A program made the position numbers and the translations under genes. Under the pieces are notes generated by a model, which was not told where the DNA came from, searched no databases, and saw only the letters and a list, made by a program, of their open reading frames with translations. 64,000 nucleotides of DNA, taken from NCBI RefSeq assembly GCF_002744735.1, contig NZ_KZ319339.1, positions 1,240,001-1,304,000 of the forward strand, written 5' to 3'. Source of the stretch: Marinobacter guineae (lineage in GTDB: Bacteria; Pseudomonadota; Gammaproteobacteria; Pseudomonadales; Oleiphilaceae). Below, piece after piece: positions 35,707-44,111 of the stretch. Each line of letters begins with the position of its first letter. The first letter of the stretch is position 1.

Positions 35707-36429
35707 TCAACGCACTTTTGAAAGGAATTTCTGCGTTAACGGATTTTGCGGATCGGTAATAACCTGTTTTGCCTCACCGATCTCAGCAATAACACCTTGA
35801 TGAAAGTAAGCCACGCGATCAGATACATCACGGGCGAAGCCCATTTCATGTGTCACGCAGATCATGGTCATCCCCTCATCCGCCAACAGGCGCAACGTAT
35901 CCAGAACCTCTCCCACCAACTCGGGATCAAGGGCGGATGTAACCTCATCAAAAAGCATGTAGTCGGGTTTCATGGCAAGGGCGCGGGCAATCGCCAGGCG
36001 CTGCTGCTGACCTCCGGACATTTTCGTTGGGTAAACATCGAATTTATCACCCAGGCCAACATGCTCGAGTTCCTTTTTAGCGATTTCAATCGCTTCGTCC
36101 TTGCTCATTTTTTTGACGATTCTGGGCGCAAGAGCCGCATTTTCGAGCACGGTCAGATGCGGAAAGGAGTTCCATTGCTGAAAGACCATACCCAGCTTCT
36201 GACGCAGTTTATCCTTATTCGTGTCTTTGCTATGGACATCAACATCATCCACGATGATCTTGCCCTTGTGGATTGCCTCTATGGCATTGATGCAGTACAG
36301 CAGGGTCGACTTACCACTGCCGGAGCCACCGATAATACTCAGCACTTCGCCATTGGCGACATCCAGACTGACGCCTTTTAGAACTTCAAGATCACCAAAG
36401 GATTTATGGACATTCTGGATACTAATCAT
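35707..36429 (-). CDS. Amino acid ABC transporter, ATP-binding protein
   Basis: A 240-residue nucleotide-binding subunit of the polar amino acid uptake family. Walker A is GGSGSGKST, the signature is MSGGQQQRLAIARAL, Walker B is YMLFDEVTSALDPELVG and the H-loop is CVTHEMG. It is the last gene of the importer operon, overlapping the upstream permease gene by four bases. Full-length and intact. Confidence 0.95.
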   Translation of the reverse strand: MISIQNVHKSFGDLEVLKGVSLDVANGEVLSIIGGSGSGKSTLLYCINAIEAIHKGKIIVDDVDVHSKDTNKDKLRQKLGMVFQQWNSFPHLTVLENAALAPRIVKKMSKDEAIEIAKKELEHVGLGDKFDVYPTKMSGGQQQRLAIARALAMKPDYMLFDEVTSALDPELVGEVLDTLRLLADEGMTMICVTHEMGFARDVSDRVAYFHQGVIAEIGEAKQVITDPQNPLTQKFLSKVR

Positions 36430-37079
36430 ATTGCCATTTTCCTCTCAACATACCGACCATATGAAGATAAGGGGTATGAAATAATAAAATAAAAGATACC
36501 GACACCGATCAGAATCTCCAGCGGTTGCTGGGTACGGGAGATGAGCTGTTCGGACGTGCGCAGCAGTTCCATATAACCAATCACAGAAACCAGGGCAGAG
36601 TCTTTGATCACACTCAGGGCAACACCAAGCCAGGAGGGGAAAACCGCCCGTAAACCGATGGGCAAGCGAATATGATAAATGGTTTGCCAATGGTTCATGC
36701 CCAATGACCGAGCTGCGGTCTGCATGGATACAGGTACGCTTTCGAAACCACTACGGAAGACTTCACTCATGAAGGCCATGGTGTATAACGAAAGCACGAT
36801 GGAGCCAGCCACAAAGGGGTCTAGGGGGATTCCTGCCGCGCCCACAAAGGTTGAGAAAAGAACGAGCTGGATAATCAGCGGTACGCTTCTGAGTACATCC
36901 AGCAGCCCACCAAACAGCATGTTGACCAGCTTGTTGCTTTCAGCACGAATAAAACCGACGATCAAGCCCAGCACGGTTCCCAGCACAATGGCTAATACGG
37001 AGATGGTCACCGTATTCATGACACCGGTAAGAATAAAACCCGTATCGTTCCAGGACAGAGGCGTGAATAAGGAGTTCAT
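36426..37079 (-). CDS. Amino acid ABC transporter permease
   Basis: A 217-residue inner membrane subunit with about five membrane segments. The HisM/GlnP-type EAA loop region is visible (TAARSLGMNHWQTIYHIRLPIGLRAVFP). It overlaps the ATPase gene at one end and shares one base with the next permease at the other, so the three are translationally coupled. Confidence 0.94.
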   Translation of the reverse strand: MNSLFTPLSWNDTGFILTGVMNTVTISVLAIVLGTVLGLIVGFIRAESNKLVNMLFGGLLDVLRSVPLIIQLVLFSTFVGAAGIPLDPFVAGSIVLSLYTMAFMSEVFRSGFESVPVSMQTAARSLGMNHWQTIYHIRLPIGLRAVFPSWLGVALSVIKDSALVSVIGYMELLRTSEQLISRTQQPLEILIGVGIFYFIISYPLSSYGRYVERKMAI

Positions 37080-37744
37080 CAGATTTCCCCCCTGAACAGT
37101 TTGCGGGAAAGAAGCGATGAACTGATCAGCACCAGTTTGGTGATGATGAAGTACATAACCGCTGCCACAATGAAAAACTCAAGCGTCCGGAATGACAGTG
37201 ACTGCAGCCTCTGGGTCGTTCCCGAAAGCTCACTCATGCCAACCAGAATTCCCAGTGAACTCATCAGGATGGACCAGACAAACTGGTTGGTCATCGGGTG
37301 ATAGATACGCCTGAGCATTTGCGGCAGGATAATGTATCGATACACTTGGATGCTGTTCATACCCAGAGATTTGGAAGCACTGTACTGGGTGCTGGGGATA
37401 GACTGGAATCCACCCCGGAAGGTTTCGGTCAGGTACCCTGCATTGATAAATACAAGGGCGCTCAGTACCGCAACATAGGGGCTTAAATGAATGCCAAAAG
37501 CACCCAGCCCGAAATAAGCCATATAGATCTGAAAAAGGGCCGGAGTGTTCCTGGCTGTCTCCACCCATGCCGTCGCAACATAACAGAAGGGCTTGCTGTT
37601 GTTCATCTTGGCAATCGCCAACAGTATTGCAATCACAATACCAAGGAGCATGGCGAGCACGGACACGTGCAGGGTTACGAAGGCTCCATTCAGCAACTCA
37701 GGCATTTTCTGGAACACGACGTTCCAGTGAAATTCATAAGTCAT
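37079..37744 (-). CDS. Amino acid ABC transporter permease
   Basis: A 221-residue permease with five or so membrane segments, partner of the one at 36426. The conserved GGFQSIPSTQYSASKSLGMNSIQVYRYIILPQMLRRI is the cytoplasmic EAA loop that contacts the ATPase. A heterodimeric pair of permeases is usual for glutamate/aspartate or glutamine-type systems. The binding protein gene lies 153 bases upstream. Confidence 0.94.
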   Translation of the reverse strand: MTYEFHWNVVFQKMPELLNGAFVTLHVSVLAMLLGIVIAILLAIAKMNNSKPFCYVATAWVETARNTPALFQIYMAYFGLGAFGIHLSPYVAVLSALVFINAGYLTETFRGGFQSIPSTQYSASKSLGMNSIQVYRYIILPQMLRRIYHPMTNQFVWSILMSSLGILVGMSELSGTTQRLQSLSFRTLEFFIVAAVMYFIITKLVLISSSLLSRKLFRGEI

Positions 37745-37864
37745 ACCTTGGCCACTTTCTGTGGTTTAAGAGGGCTCTGATGAGCGCCTGGTCCAGGCAC
37801 TGGTCAGAGTTCGAAGCACTTCCACAAAGCTATTTGCGGCAGGCTTTTCGATAAGTAACGTGAG

Positions 37865-37885
37865 CAGCCGCCCGGCAGGCGGCTG
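37865..37885 (-). promoter_or_regulatory. Attenuating hairpin between binding protein and permease genes
   Basis: CAGCCGCC and GGCGGCTG form a perfect 8-bp stem with a 5-base loop, 13 bases after the binding protein stop. No T-run follows in the direction of transcription. Such hairpins commonly stabilise the upstream mRNA so that the periplasmic binding protein is made in excess. Confidence 0.55.
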
Positions 37886-37897
37886 TCGATAGGATGT

Positions 37898-38716
37898 TTA
37901 CTTATTATCTCTCAAGGTCTGAATCAGATCCGCAGGCGCGTCTGAGCCGAAGTGTTGATTGTACCGCTTGTCGAGGTTGCCATCGCGAATCTGGTGCACC
38001 AGAAACAGGTTCAGGTACTGGATCCAGGCGCCTTCGCTTCTTTTTGCGATCAAGCCGACAACGTCGTCATATTTGGGTACAAAGGGACCTGCGACAAAAT
38101 CTTCGAACTCTTCGCTCTGAAGCTTGGTCGCGATATTGGTGTTGGTTGAAATGATCGCGTCCACTTTACCCTGGTACAAACCCAGGAATGCATCGTTTTC
38201 AGATTTGAACGCTGTGTAATTATCCGTGCCCCAGCCGTTTTTCTCGGCATAGGCGAGGTATTCAGTTTCGTAGGTAGTACCCAGTGCAGCACCCACCTTC
38301 AGGTTCTTGAGGTCATCAAACGAACTGATTTGCTTGTCTTTCGGGGAAATTACCTGAAACTTGAAGACGAAGTACGGGTAGGTGAATCCAACGGATTTTG
38401 CACGTTCCAGGGTATCGGAAGTTGAGCCGATAACTACATCGGTTTTTCCGGAAACCAGGGATGGGATTCGATCACCCCAGGTAAGGTTGAGTACATTTAC
38501 GTCCACGCCAAGGGCGGCACCAAGATCATTACAATAATCCACATCGAAACCGGCGGGATTATTGTCTTTGTCGAAATAGCCCATGGGTGGGAAGTCGAGT
38601 ACCACACCGCAGTTCAATGTGCCTCGTTGAATCACGGTGTCAAGCTGGTCGGCTGACGCATTCATGGAGCCGGCCGCAACAAAGGCGAGCACTACTGTTG
38701 CGAGTTTCCTGATCAT
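37898..38716 (-). CDS. Periplasmic amino acid-binding protein of the ABC importer
   Basis: A 272-residue solute-binding protein (family 3). A signal peptide (MIRKLATVVLAFVAAGSMNASA) is cleaved near residue 22. The mature start DTVIQRGTLNCGVVLDFPPMG and the GFDVDYCNDLGAALGV segment are the amino acid-binding signatures; the conserved arginine-binding region reads GSTSDTLERAKSVGFTYPY. First gene of the importer operon. The ligand cannot be told from sequence alone. Confidence 0.94.
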   Translation of the reverse strand: MIRKLATVVLAFVAAGSMNASADQLDTVIQRGTLNCGVVLDFPPMGYFDKDNNPAGFDVDYCNDLGAALGVDVNVLNLTWGDRIPSLVSGKTDVVIGSTSDTLERAKSVGFTYPYFVFKFQVISPKDKQISSFDDLKNLKVGAALGTTYETEYLAYAEKNGWGTDNYTAFKSENDAFLGLYQGKVDAIISTNTNIATKLQSEEFEDFVAGPFVPKYDDVVGLIAKRSEGAWIQYLNLFLVHQIRDGNLDKRYNQHFGSDAPADLIQTLRDNK

Positions 38717-39021
38717 AGTTTGTCTCTCTTGTTTTTGTTCGGGTGATAATTAAAAAAACTTTTAGTCATCTAAAAGAGTACCCAAAAAGTGTACCCTAGA
38801 TTTTTTAGTGAAAACTCTTGAAGTTCCCAGCCAGCTAGTGAATTTAACCTTAATCTTCAACTTTAATAGGAAATAATATGGAAAGCTGTTTGTATTTTAG
38901 ACAATAAAACCATAGGCAGCATCGACATACTTATTTAATTCATTGAATTAATAGATTTTTTAAGCTAAATCCATAAAACAGAGACAGAATTGACCGAAAG
39001 TGTTGGATCAGGGAAGGGAAA
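38717..39021. other. AT-rich promoter region of the amino acid importer
   Basis: No gene is present in these 305 bases, among the most AT-rich in the window. Bases 38759-38776 form a perfect inverted repeat (CTTTTAG-tcat-CTAAAAG) about 45 bases upstream of the binding protein start, a candidate operator. GTACCC occurs twice just beyond it. A promoter for the importer operon must lie here, but no single hexamer pair stands out. Confidence 0.5.
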
Positions 39022-39744
39022 TCAGCTCAGCAGGCAGTCTTTGGCTTCATTGATACGCGCAGCCAGATAGTTACTTCCGCCACGATCCGGGTGCACTTTC
39101 TGGATCATCCGGCGGTGAGCCTGGATGATCTCTTCCCGGCTGGCACCTGCCTCCAGCCCCAGTATGTCCAGAGCTTCGCTCTCGGTCAGAGGGCCGCCGG
39201 CATTCGCACCCTCCCCGGATTCCCCGCCGTCAGCGCCGGCCTCGTCGTCAGCACGCCAGGAGTCTCCGAACCGGCGGTCCAGGTAGGTTTCCAGTAGCCG
39301 GGCAGAGTCTTCGTCCTGCTCCCGGCAGTAACGCAACAGCTCAAGAAATTCGCTCTCTCCCAGATCCGCCAACTCTCGCCCGACCATGGGCCCTTTCAGG
39401 ATCTTGCCACTCATGGCTCCGGAGTCATGGTCCAGACTCATCTCGAGAATATCGCTGGTAACATGGGATTGGTTGCCCGGTTTGGCTTTTGCGTCGCTCC
39501 TTCCCGTACCCGCCACGCGCCCCGCCAATATAGATGGCAGTACCCGGCGCAGCAGAGGGAAAAGAAACGCCAACAGCGCAAACAGAACATGCAATCGGCC
39601 GGTAAGGGCCATGAGAACCACCATCGCGATACCGGCAATCAATGCCAGCTTTATGATGGCAGGCTTGCGCTGGCTGGGCGGCTGATTGCGCAGCCAGACC
39701 CACGCGACAACCGACAGTACGATAACCAGTAGCGTTAGTGGCAC
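39022..39744 (-). CDS. Membrane-anchored DnaJ domain protein
   Basis: A 240-residue protein with two N-terminal membrane segments (LTLLVIVLSVVAWVWL and IIKLALIAGIAMVVLMALTG) and a C-terminal J domain (ILGLEAGASREEIIQAHRRM, then KVHPDRGG with the HPD tripeptide). Layout resembles TIM14/DjlA-like inner membrane co-chaperones that recruit DnaK to the membrane. A proline- and glycine-rich acidic linker precedes the J domain. Confidence 0.9.
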   Translation of the reverse strand: MPLTLLVIVLSVVAWVWLRNQPPSQRKPAIIKLALIAGIAMVVLMALTGRLHVLFALLAFLFPLLRRVLPSILAGRVAGTGRSDAKAKPGNQSHVTSDILEMSLDHDSGAMSGKILKGPMVGRELADLGESEFLELLRYCREQDEDSARLLETYLDRRFGDSWRADDEAGADGGESGEGANAGGPLTESEALDILGLEAGASREEIIQAHRRMIQKVHPDRGGSNYLAARINEAKDCLLS

Positions 39745-39820
39745 TCAGATACTCCAGGCTCATCGGCCCATCGGCCCATCGATGGATGGAAGGTGACTTG
39801 TTGATGGATTGGAACGAGCG

Positions 39821-40519
39821 CTATCTGATCTGCTGGGTCAGGCGCTTCACTTCCGGGGAGCTGCGGCTGGAAAAGTCCTGCAGCGCCTTGGCTCCCCCGG
39901 AAGCATAGACCGCAACAGCGGCCATAAGATCCTTGAGAACCTGGGGGCTGTTGCGATCAAAGGGCGCATACGCGCCTCCAGACAACTTGCTCACCTGCTG
40001 GAACACCGCCCTGGCATGGGCATCGGCGCCCTCATGGAACATGAACACCGGGGTTCGCAGCATGCCCAGTTCTCCGGCAGTATGGCAGAGCTCGTCCACC
40101 GGCTCCTCGCAACAATCGCCGATAAACACCACGGCCTTGACGGCCTCTGCGCGGGTTTCTTTCACTGCGTGTGCCAACACCCGGCTGATCTGGGTGCGGC
40201 CACCCAGGCAGGAAACGCCGTTCATCAGGTTCAGCAACTGACCGGTCTCGGTGACAAACTTCGTGGCCTTGAATTGGCCAAAACCACGGTAGTAACAAAG
40301 CTGAATGGCCAGGCCGCCCAAATCCCGGGTCGCCATGAACAGCTCACTCTGCAAGTGGCAAGCCTGATCCCACGTCGCCTCCCGGCTCGCGGTGGCGTCC
40401 AGGGCAAATATCAGCCGGCCTCGCTGTCCGTCACTCTGCTTTGGCAGCTTGCGGACCTGATGAATAAACTGGTCGATAGATTGCTTATCGGATTTAGTGC
40501 GTAGCTCTTTGTCGGACAT
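39821..40519 (-). CDS. VWA-like domain protein
   Basis: A 232-residue soluble protein. GRLIFALDATASREATWD carries a DxTxS variant of the MIDAS metal site of von Willebrand A domains; GRTQISRVLAHAV and VVFIGDCCEEPVDEL supply the later threonine and aspartate positions. Function is unknown; isolated VWA proteins usually scaffold complexes with AAA ATPases or membranes, and none is adjacent. I use the ATG at 40519, near AGGAG, instead of the longer frame from 40582, which lacks a ribosome site. Confidence 0.8.
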   Translation of the reverse strand: MSDKELRTKSDKQSIDQFIHQVRKLPKQSDGQRGRLIFALDATASREATWDQACHLQSELFMATRDLGGLAIQLCYYRGFGQFKATKFVTETGQLLNLMNGVSCLGGRTQISRVLAHAVKETRAEAVKAVVFIGDCCEEPVDELCHTAGELGMLRTPVFMFHEGADAHARAVFQQVSKLSGGAYAPFDRNSPQVLKDLMAAVAVYASGGAKALQDFSSRSSPEVKRLTQQIR

Positions 40520-40615
40520 AGACTCCTGAAAACCGCCTCGGCCAGCCAATGTATCGCTATAATCGTAGGGCAAAGGCATCATAATTCACAGGCCCGAGAA
40601 AACAGGGGCGGCATT

Positions 40616-41494
40616 GTGTTCAAAGGGCGCTTCTTTCAACCCGTTCAAACCATGAATCCTGCGATCTCGTGGCTTTTTCCCCTGGTGGCTCTGCTGGTAA
40701 TCGCCCTGGCCCTTCCACGCGCCGTTCAGGCCTCGAGTGACTTCTACCTGCTGTACCGCCAGTGGCAGCCCTACGACTGGCCGGAAGATGTGCCGTCGGC
40801 CACCGAGGTGAGCCGTTCCCAGCGTGGACTGGGCTGGCGTCGCCAGGACGCTGCGGGCACGTTCGGCGTTGATTACGATTATCAGCCTCTGCGCATACGC
40901 ACCGGCCAACCCGCGCATAACGGCCACTTGCACCGCCTGACCTTCGGGGGCGAATGGCAGCACCTGCTCTACCGCGTGGAAGCGCGGGCTGGCATTGCCG
41001 GTACCTCCAATATATTCAAGCATCAGGAATTTCACAGTGATGTGGTGAATGGACGCGTGGCGATCTTCCGGGCCGTTAGTGAGGACTCGCCCTTCAGTCT
41101 CGGAGTTGGCGGTGATCATCGGTTCGGGTCTTTCCACTGGCTTCCCAGGGTGCGCTGGGAGCACGCGAGTGAAAGCGGCCAGTGGCTAATCGATCTGCCA
41201 GTCTTGCTGCGATGGCATAGTCCCGGTGAACGCTGGGAGTTCCGGCTGGAACGCAAGGGAGATCGCTGGGCCACGCTGGATCAGACTCGGGAGGTCGAAA
41301 GCGCGCTCTACCTGCGCGAGTGGCGAGCGGAGCTGACATACCGGATCAACGCCGGTTCAGGCTCTTGGCCAGCGGTGGTTCTGGGCATTGGCGCGAGCGT
41401 GGATACCCGTGTCCGGTATCAGGACCTGGGCGCAGGGACGCTTGATCAACGTTTGGGCGATGCCCTTCTGGGGAGTGTAAGGCTCAACTGGTAA
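40616..41494 (+). CDS. Hypothetical outer membrane beta-barrel protein
   Basis: A 292-residue exported protein I cannot place in a named family. A long signal peptide ends LALPRAVQA, and the mature part is a series of amphipathic strands rich in Trp, Arg and Tyr (FYLLYRQWQPYDW, RLTFGGEWQHLLYRVEARAG), ending GDALLGSVRLNW with a terminal aromatic, as outer membrane barrels do. The GTG at 40616 has a GGGGCGG upstream; an ATG at 40652 would trim the n-region. Confidence 0.72.
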   Translation: MFKGRFFQPVQTMNPAISWLFPLVALLVIALALPRAVQASSDFYLLYRQWQPYDWPEDVPSATEVSRSQRGLGWRRQDAAGTFGVDYDYQPLRIRTGQPAHNGHLHRLTFGGEWQHLLYRVEARAGIAGTSNIFKHQEFHSDVVNGRVAIFRAVSEDSPFSLGVGGDHRFGSFHWLPRVRWEHASESGQWLIDLPVLLRWHSPGERWEFRLERKGDRWATLDQTREVESALYLREWRAELTYRINAGSGSWPAVVLGIGASVDTRVRYQDLGAGTLDQRLGDALLGSVRLNW

Positions 41495-41498
41495 ACCA

Positions 41499-41529
41499 CA
41501 GGCCCCGCACAACCATTGAGCGGGGCCTG
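41499..41529. terminator. Bidirectional terminator hairpin
   Basis: CAGGCCCCGC and GCGGGGCCTG form a perfect 10-bp stem with an 11-base loop, exactly between the convergent barrel protein gene and NAD(P)-binding protein gene. No T-tract. Confidence 0.6.
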
Positions 41530-41536
41530 ATGGACG

Positions 41537-42175
41537 TTACAGCTTTGCCAGTGCTTCAGACACCGGCGTGTCGCCGGACACCACTTCAAAAACGCGGTTG
41601 TCGGTATTATCGGAATTCAGCACCGCCAGTAGGACGCGGGCAACATCCTGGCGTGGAATCTTACCGAAATCCTCCAGCCTCGCTCTCACAGCAACCTTTC
41701 CCGTACCGTCGTCATCGGTCAGCTGCCCGGGGCGAACAATGGTGTAATTCAGGCCGCTGTTCTTCAGGTGCTCATCAGCGTTGTGCTTCGCCTGAAGGTA
41801 ATGACGGAGTTTCTCCGGCCCCTTTTCCGGCTCTCCGGCCCCCATGCTGCTCACCATGATAAAGCGCTTTATGCCCATGGCCCTGGCTGTGTCCACCAGC
41901 CGGATCGCACCGTCCTGATCGACATCGATAGTCTTATCCGGCCCGGTATGAGGGCCTGAGCCAGCGGTAAAAATAACTGCATCGCAGCCTCTCAGGGCCT
42001 CGCTGCAGTCCTGCTCCAGATCGCCCAGCACGGTTTCCGTGGCACCCAGCTGCTGCAATTCGGGACCCTGATCCGGGTGTCGGATCAGCGCACGTGCCTC
42101 ATGATTGCTGTCTGCCATTTCCCGCAACAGGTGTTGCCCGATTTGCCCGTTGGCTCCTGCAATGAACACATGCAT
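41537..42175 (-). CDS. NAD(P)-binding SDR-type protein (YhfK/NmrA-like)
   Basis: A 212-residue atypical short-chain dehydrogenase. The dinucleotide motif GANGQIGQHLL is at residues 7-17, then DAVIFTAGSG, FIMVSSMGAGEP and LNYTIVRPGQLTDDDGTGKV, the signature of the YhfK / NAD(P)H-binding group. Many members lack the catalytic tyrosine and act as sensors or in cofactor repair; here no YxxxK in the standard place is obvious. It is divergent from the TRAP operon. Confidence 0.88.
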   Translation of the reverse strand: MHVFIAGANGQIGQHLLREMADSNHEARALIRHPDQGPELQQLGATETVLGDLEQDCSEALRGCDAVIFTAGSGPHTGPDKTIDVDQDGAIRLVDTARAMGIKRFIMVSSMGAGEPEKGPEKLRHYLQAKHNADEHLKNSGLNYTIVRPGQLTDDDGTGKVAVRARLEDFGKIPRQDVARVLLAVLNSDNTDNRVFEVVSGDTPVSEALAKL

Positions 42176-42558
42176 GGCGGATCTCCTGGTTAGCTGATTG
42201 GCGTCAATATCCTATACATAGCTGAGTGCGCTGCTCGCACAAATCAAGGCACTGAGCGCGCCCCTATGTCGCAGTTTAATAAAAAGCCGCCTCTGGCTTT
42301 GTTATTGGCACGAACAGCAGCCTGAAAAACGCCCCACAAAAACATTTTATCGATATTTTATCCACAAAACGTGGTCATTATACGTATTGTTTTTATGTAA
42401 AAAGTTTGACACATGCTTTTATGGCCGCTAGCTTGATCAATTAAAGCACAATGTCCAATAGTCAGTATGTGCCACTGGCGTCTCACAAGATGCCTACAAC
42501 AAAAACCATGAACGATTTGCCCGGATCACTCCCTTCCGGCGCATAGTAAGGAGAAAAC
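42176..42558. other. AT-rich divergent control region before the TRAP operon
   Basis: No gene is seen in these 383 bases. They include TTATCCACA at 42358-42366 (a perfect DnaA-box match, next to CAAAACGTGG), and a run of AT-rich DNA leading to the candidate promoter at 42406. AAGGAG precedes the TRAP binding protein start. Confidence 0.5.
42406..42434 (+). promoter_or_regulatory. Candidate sigma-70 promoter of the TRAP operon
   Basis: A perfect TTGACA at 42406-42411 is followed after 17 bases by TAGCTT at 42429-42434, a weak -10 element. The weak -10 suggests dependence on an activator. About 110 bases of leader separate it from the ATG. Confidence 0.4.
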
Positions 42559-43533
42559 ATGAAGATCAACGCCAAGCACTTAGCTGCATTAATGCTCTCT
42601 GTGGTCATCGGGAACGCCCACGCAGAGACGAACTGGGATATGCCGACACCGTACGGCGATTCCAATTTCCACACCGCTAACATTCTCGAGTTTGCCAAAG
42701 ATGTAAAAGAAGCCACCGATGGAGAGCTGAACATAACCGTTCACAGTGGTGGGTCTCTCATCAAACACCCCGAAATCAAGAACTCTGTTCGCCGTGGTCT
42801 TGTGCCCATCGGCGAGTTGATCATGTCCCGACTGGCAAATGAGGATCCTTTGTTCGAGGTGGATTCGGTTCCCTTTCTGGCCAGCAACTACGATGAAGCC
42901 TGGAAACTTTACCAGGCGTCCCGTGATGTGCTGGCAGAGCGTCTTGAACGCCAGCGTCTGAAATTACTGTTCGCAGTGCCCTGGCCGCCGCAGGGCATTT
43001 ACACCCGATTCCCGGTGGAAACCGGCGAAGAACTTCAGGGTGTAAAAATGCGCGCCTACAACAAATCGAGTGAACGCTTGGCCGAATTGCTGGGCGCCGT
43101 CCCAACTCAGGTTGAGGTGCCGGACATTCCGGTTGCGTTTGGAACCGGTCGAGTCGACGCCATGATCACATCCCCTTCAACCGGCGCCAATACGCGGGCC
43201 TGGGATTACCTGAGTCACTTCAACCATGCTCAGCTGTGGTTGCCAAAGAACATGGTTATCGTCAACTCAAAAGCGTTCGAAGGGCTTCCTGAATCCACCC
43301 AAAAAGCGATTGAAACGGCCGCCGCTGAAGCTGAGAAGCGCGGATGGGAGGCCAGCAAGGCCGAAACCGATGCCAAGATCGCGATCATGGAAGAGAACGG
43401 CATTGTCGTGTCCGAGCCCAGTGACGCACTGGTCGAGCGTCTCAAGGAGGTTGGTGCGACGATGGAGCAGGAATGGCTGGAGCGTGCCGGTGAAGACGGT
43501 AAGGCACTTGTCGAAGCCTATCGCGCCCGCTAA
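42559..43533 (+). CDS. TRAP transporter periplasmic binding protein (DctP family)
   Basis: A 324-residue solute receptor. A signal peptide ends NAHA; the mature start ETNWDMPTPYGDSNFHT is followed by the DctP core, including SGGSLIKHPEIKNSVRRGLV, FEVDSVPFLASN and the arginine in KMRAYNKSSERLAELLGAVP that usually binds the ligand carboxylate. It delivers an organic acid to the membrane subunits. AAGGAG lies six bases before the ATG. First gene of the operon. Confidence 0.95.
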   Translation: MKINAKHLAALMLSVVIGNAHAETNWDMPTPYGDSNFHTANILEFAKDVKEATDGELNITVHSGGSLIKHPEIKNSVRRGLVPIGELIMSRLANEDPLFEVDSVPFLASNYDEAWKLYQASRDVLAERLERQRLKLLFAVPWPPQGIYTRFPVETGEELQGVKMRAYNKSSERLAELLGAVPTQVEVPDIPVAFGTGRVDAMITSPSTGANTRAWDYLSHFNHAQLWLPKNMVIVNSKAFEGLPESTQKAIETAAAEAEKRGWEASKAETDAKIAIMEENGIVVSEPSDALVERLKEVGATMEQEWLERAGEDGKALVEAYRAR

Positions 43534-43567
43534 CTCCTGATTAATCTAAAAAACCCGGAGCATCTCC

Positions 43568-44107
43568 ATGCGCAGGTTTCTGGACTCTCTGTATCGTTTC
43601 GGCGGGTACATCGCAGCATTACAGCTGACAGCGATCATGGTTATGGTGGTGCTCCAGGTGTCCGGACGAGTTCTCGACAAAGCCCTGCAGGCCCTCGGAC
43701 TGAACTCCCTGGGCCTCCAGATTCCGGGGCTGGCGGAACTCGCGGGGTTTCTGTTGCTCGGGGCCACATTCACCGGGCTGGCCTACACCCTGACGGTTGG
43801 AGGGCATATCCGGGTTGACCTTTTGCACAGAGTACTTCCGGCAAGCATCCAGAAAGCCCTGGACCTCCTGGTGACGGTAATCGCGCTGGCAATCACCGGC
43901 TACGCAGTCTGGTACAGCGTGCTGTTGACCTATGACAGCTACGACTTTGGCGATCTGTCGATTGGTATGGTTCCGGTTCCGCTCTGGATCCCGCAGTTAG
44001 TGATGGTTGTCGGACTCATCTGGCTTCTGGTTGCCTTACTCGATGTATTGCTCGGGCTGATCACTGGTCGTATTACCCATATCAAAGACGAAGCCCCTCT
44101 GGAGTGA
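43568..44107 (+). CDS. TRAP transporter small permease
   Basis: A 179-residue four-helix membrane protein of the DctQ type. The helices are visible around YIAALQLTAIMVMVVLQVSG, LAGFLLLGATFTGLAYTLTV, LDLLVTVIALAITGYAVWYS and WIPQLVMVVGLIWLLVALLDVL, with the conserved GGHIRVDLL loop. It sits 34 bases after the binding protein gene and 4 bases before the large permease gene. Confidence 0.94.
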   Translation: MRRFLDSLYRFGGYIAALQLTAIMVMVVLQVSGRVLDKALQALGLNSLGLQIPGLAELAGFLLLGATFTGLAYTLTVGGHIRVDLLHRVLPASIQKALDLLVTVIALAITGYAVWYSVLLTYDSYDFGDLSIGMVPVPLWIPQLVMVVGLIWLLVALLDVLLGLITGRITHIKDEAPLE

Positions 44108-44111
44108 AACC

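Noticed and set aside
36426..37079. Single-base and four-base overlaps in the amino acid importer operon as possible frameshift sites
   Set aside because: Ordinary translational coupling; both permeases and the ATPase are complete.
42300..42330. TGGCACG in the TRAP control region as a sigma-54 promoter
   Set aside because: No GC at the required ten-base spacing from the GG.
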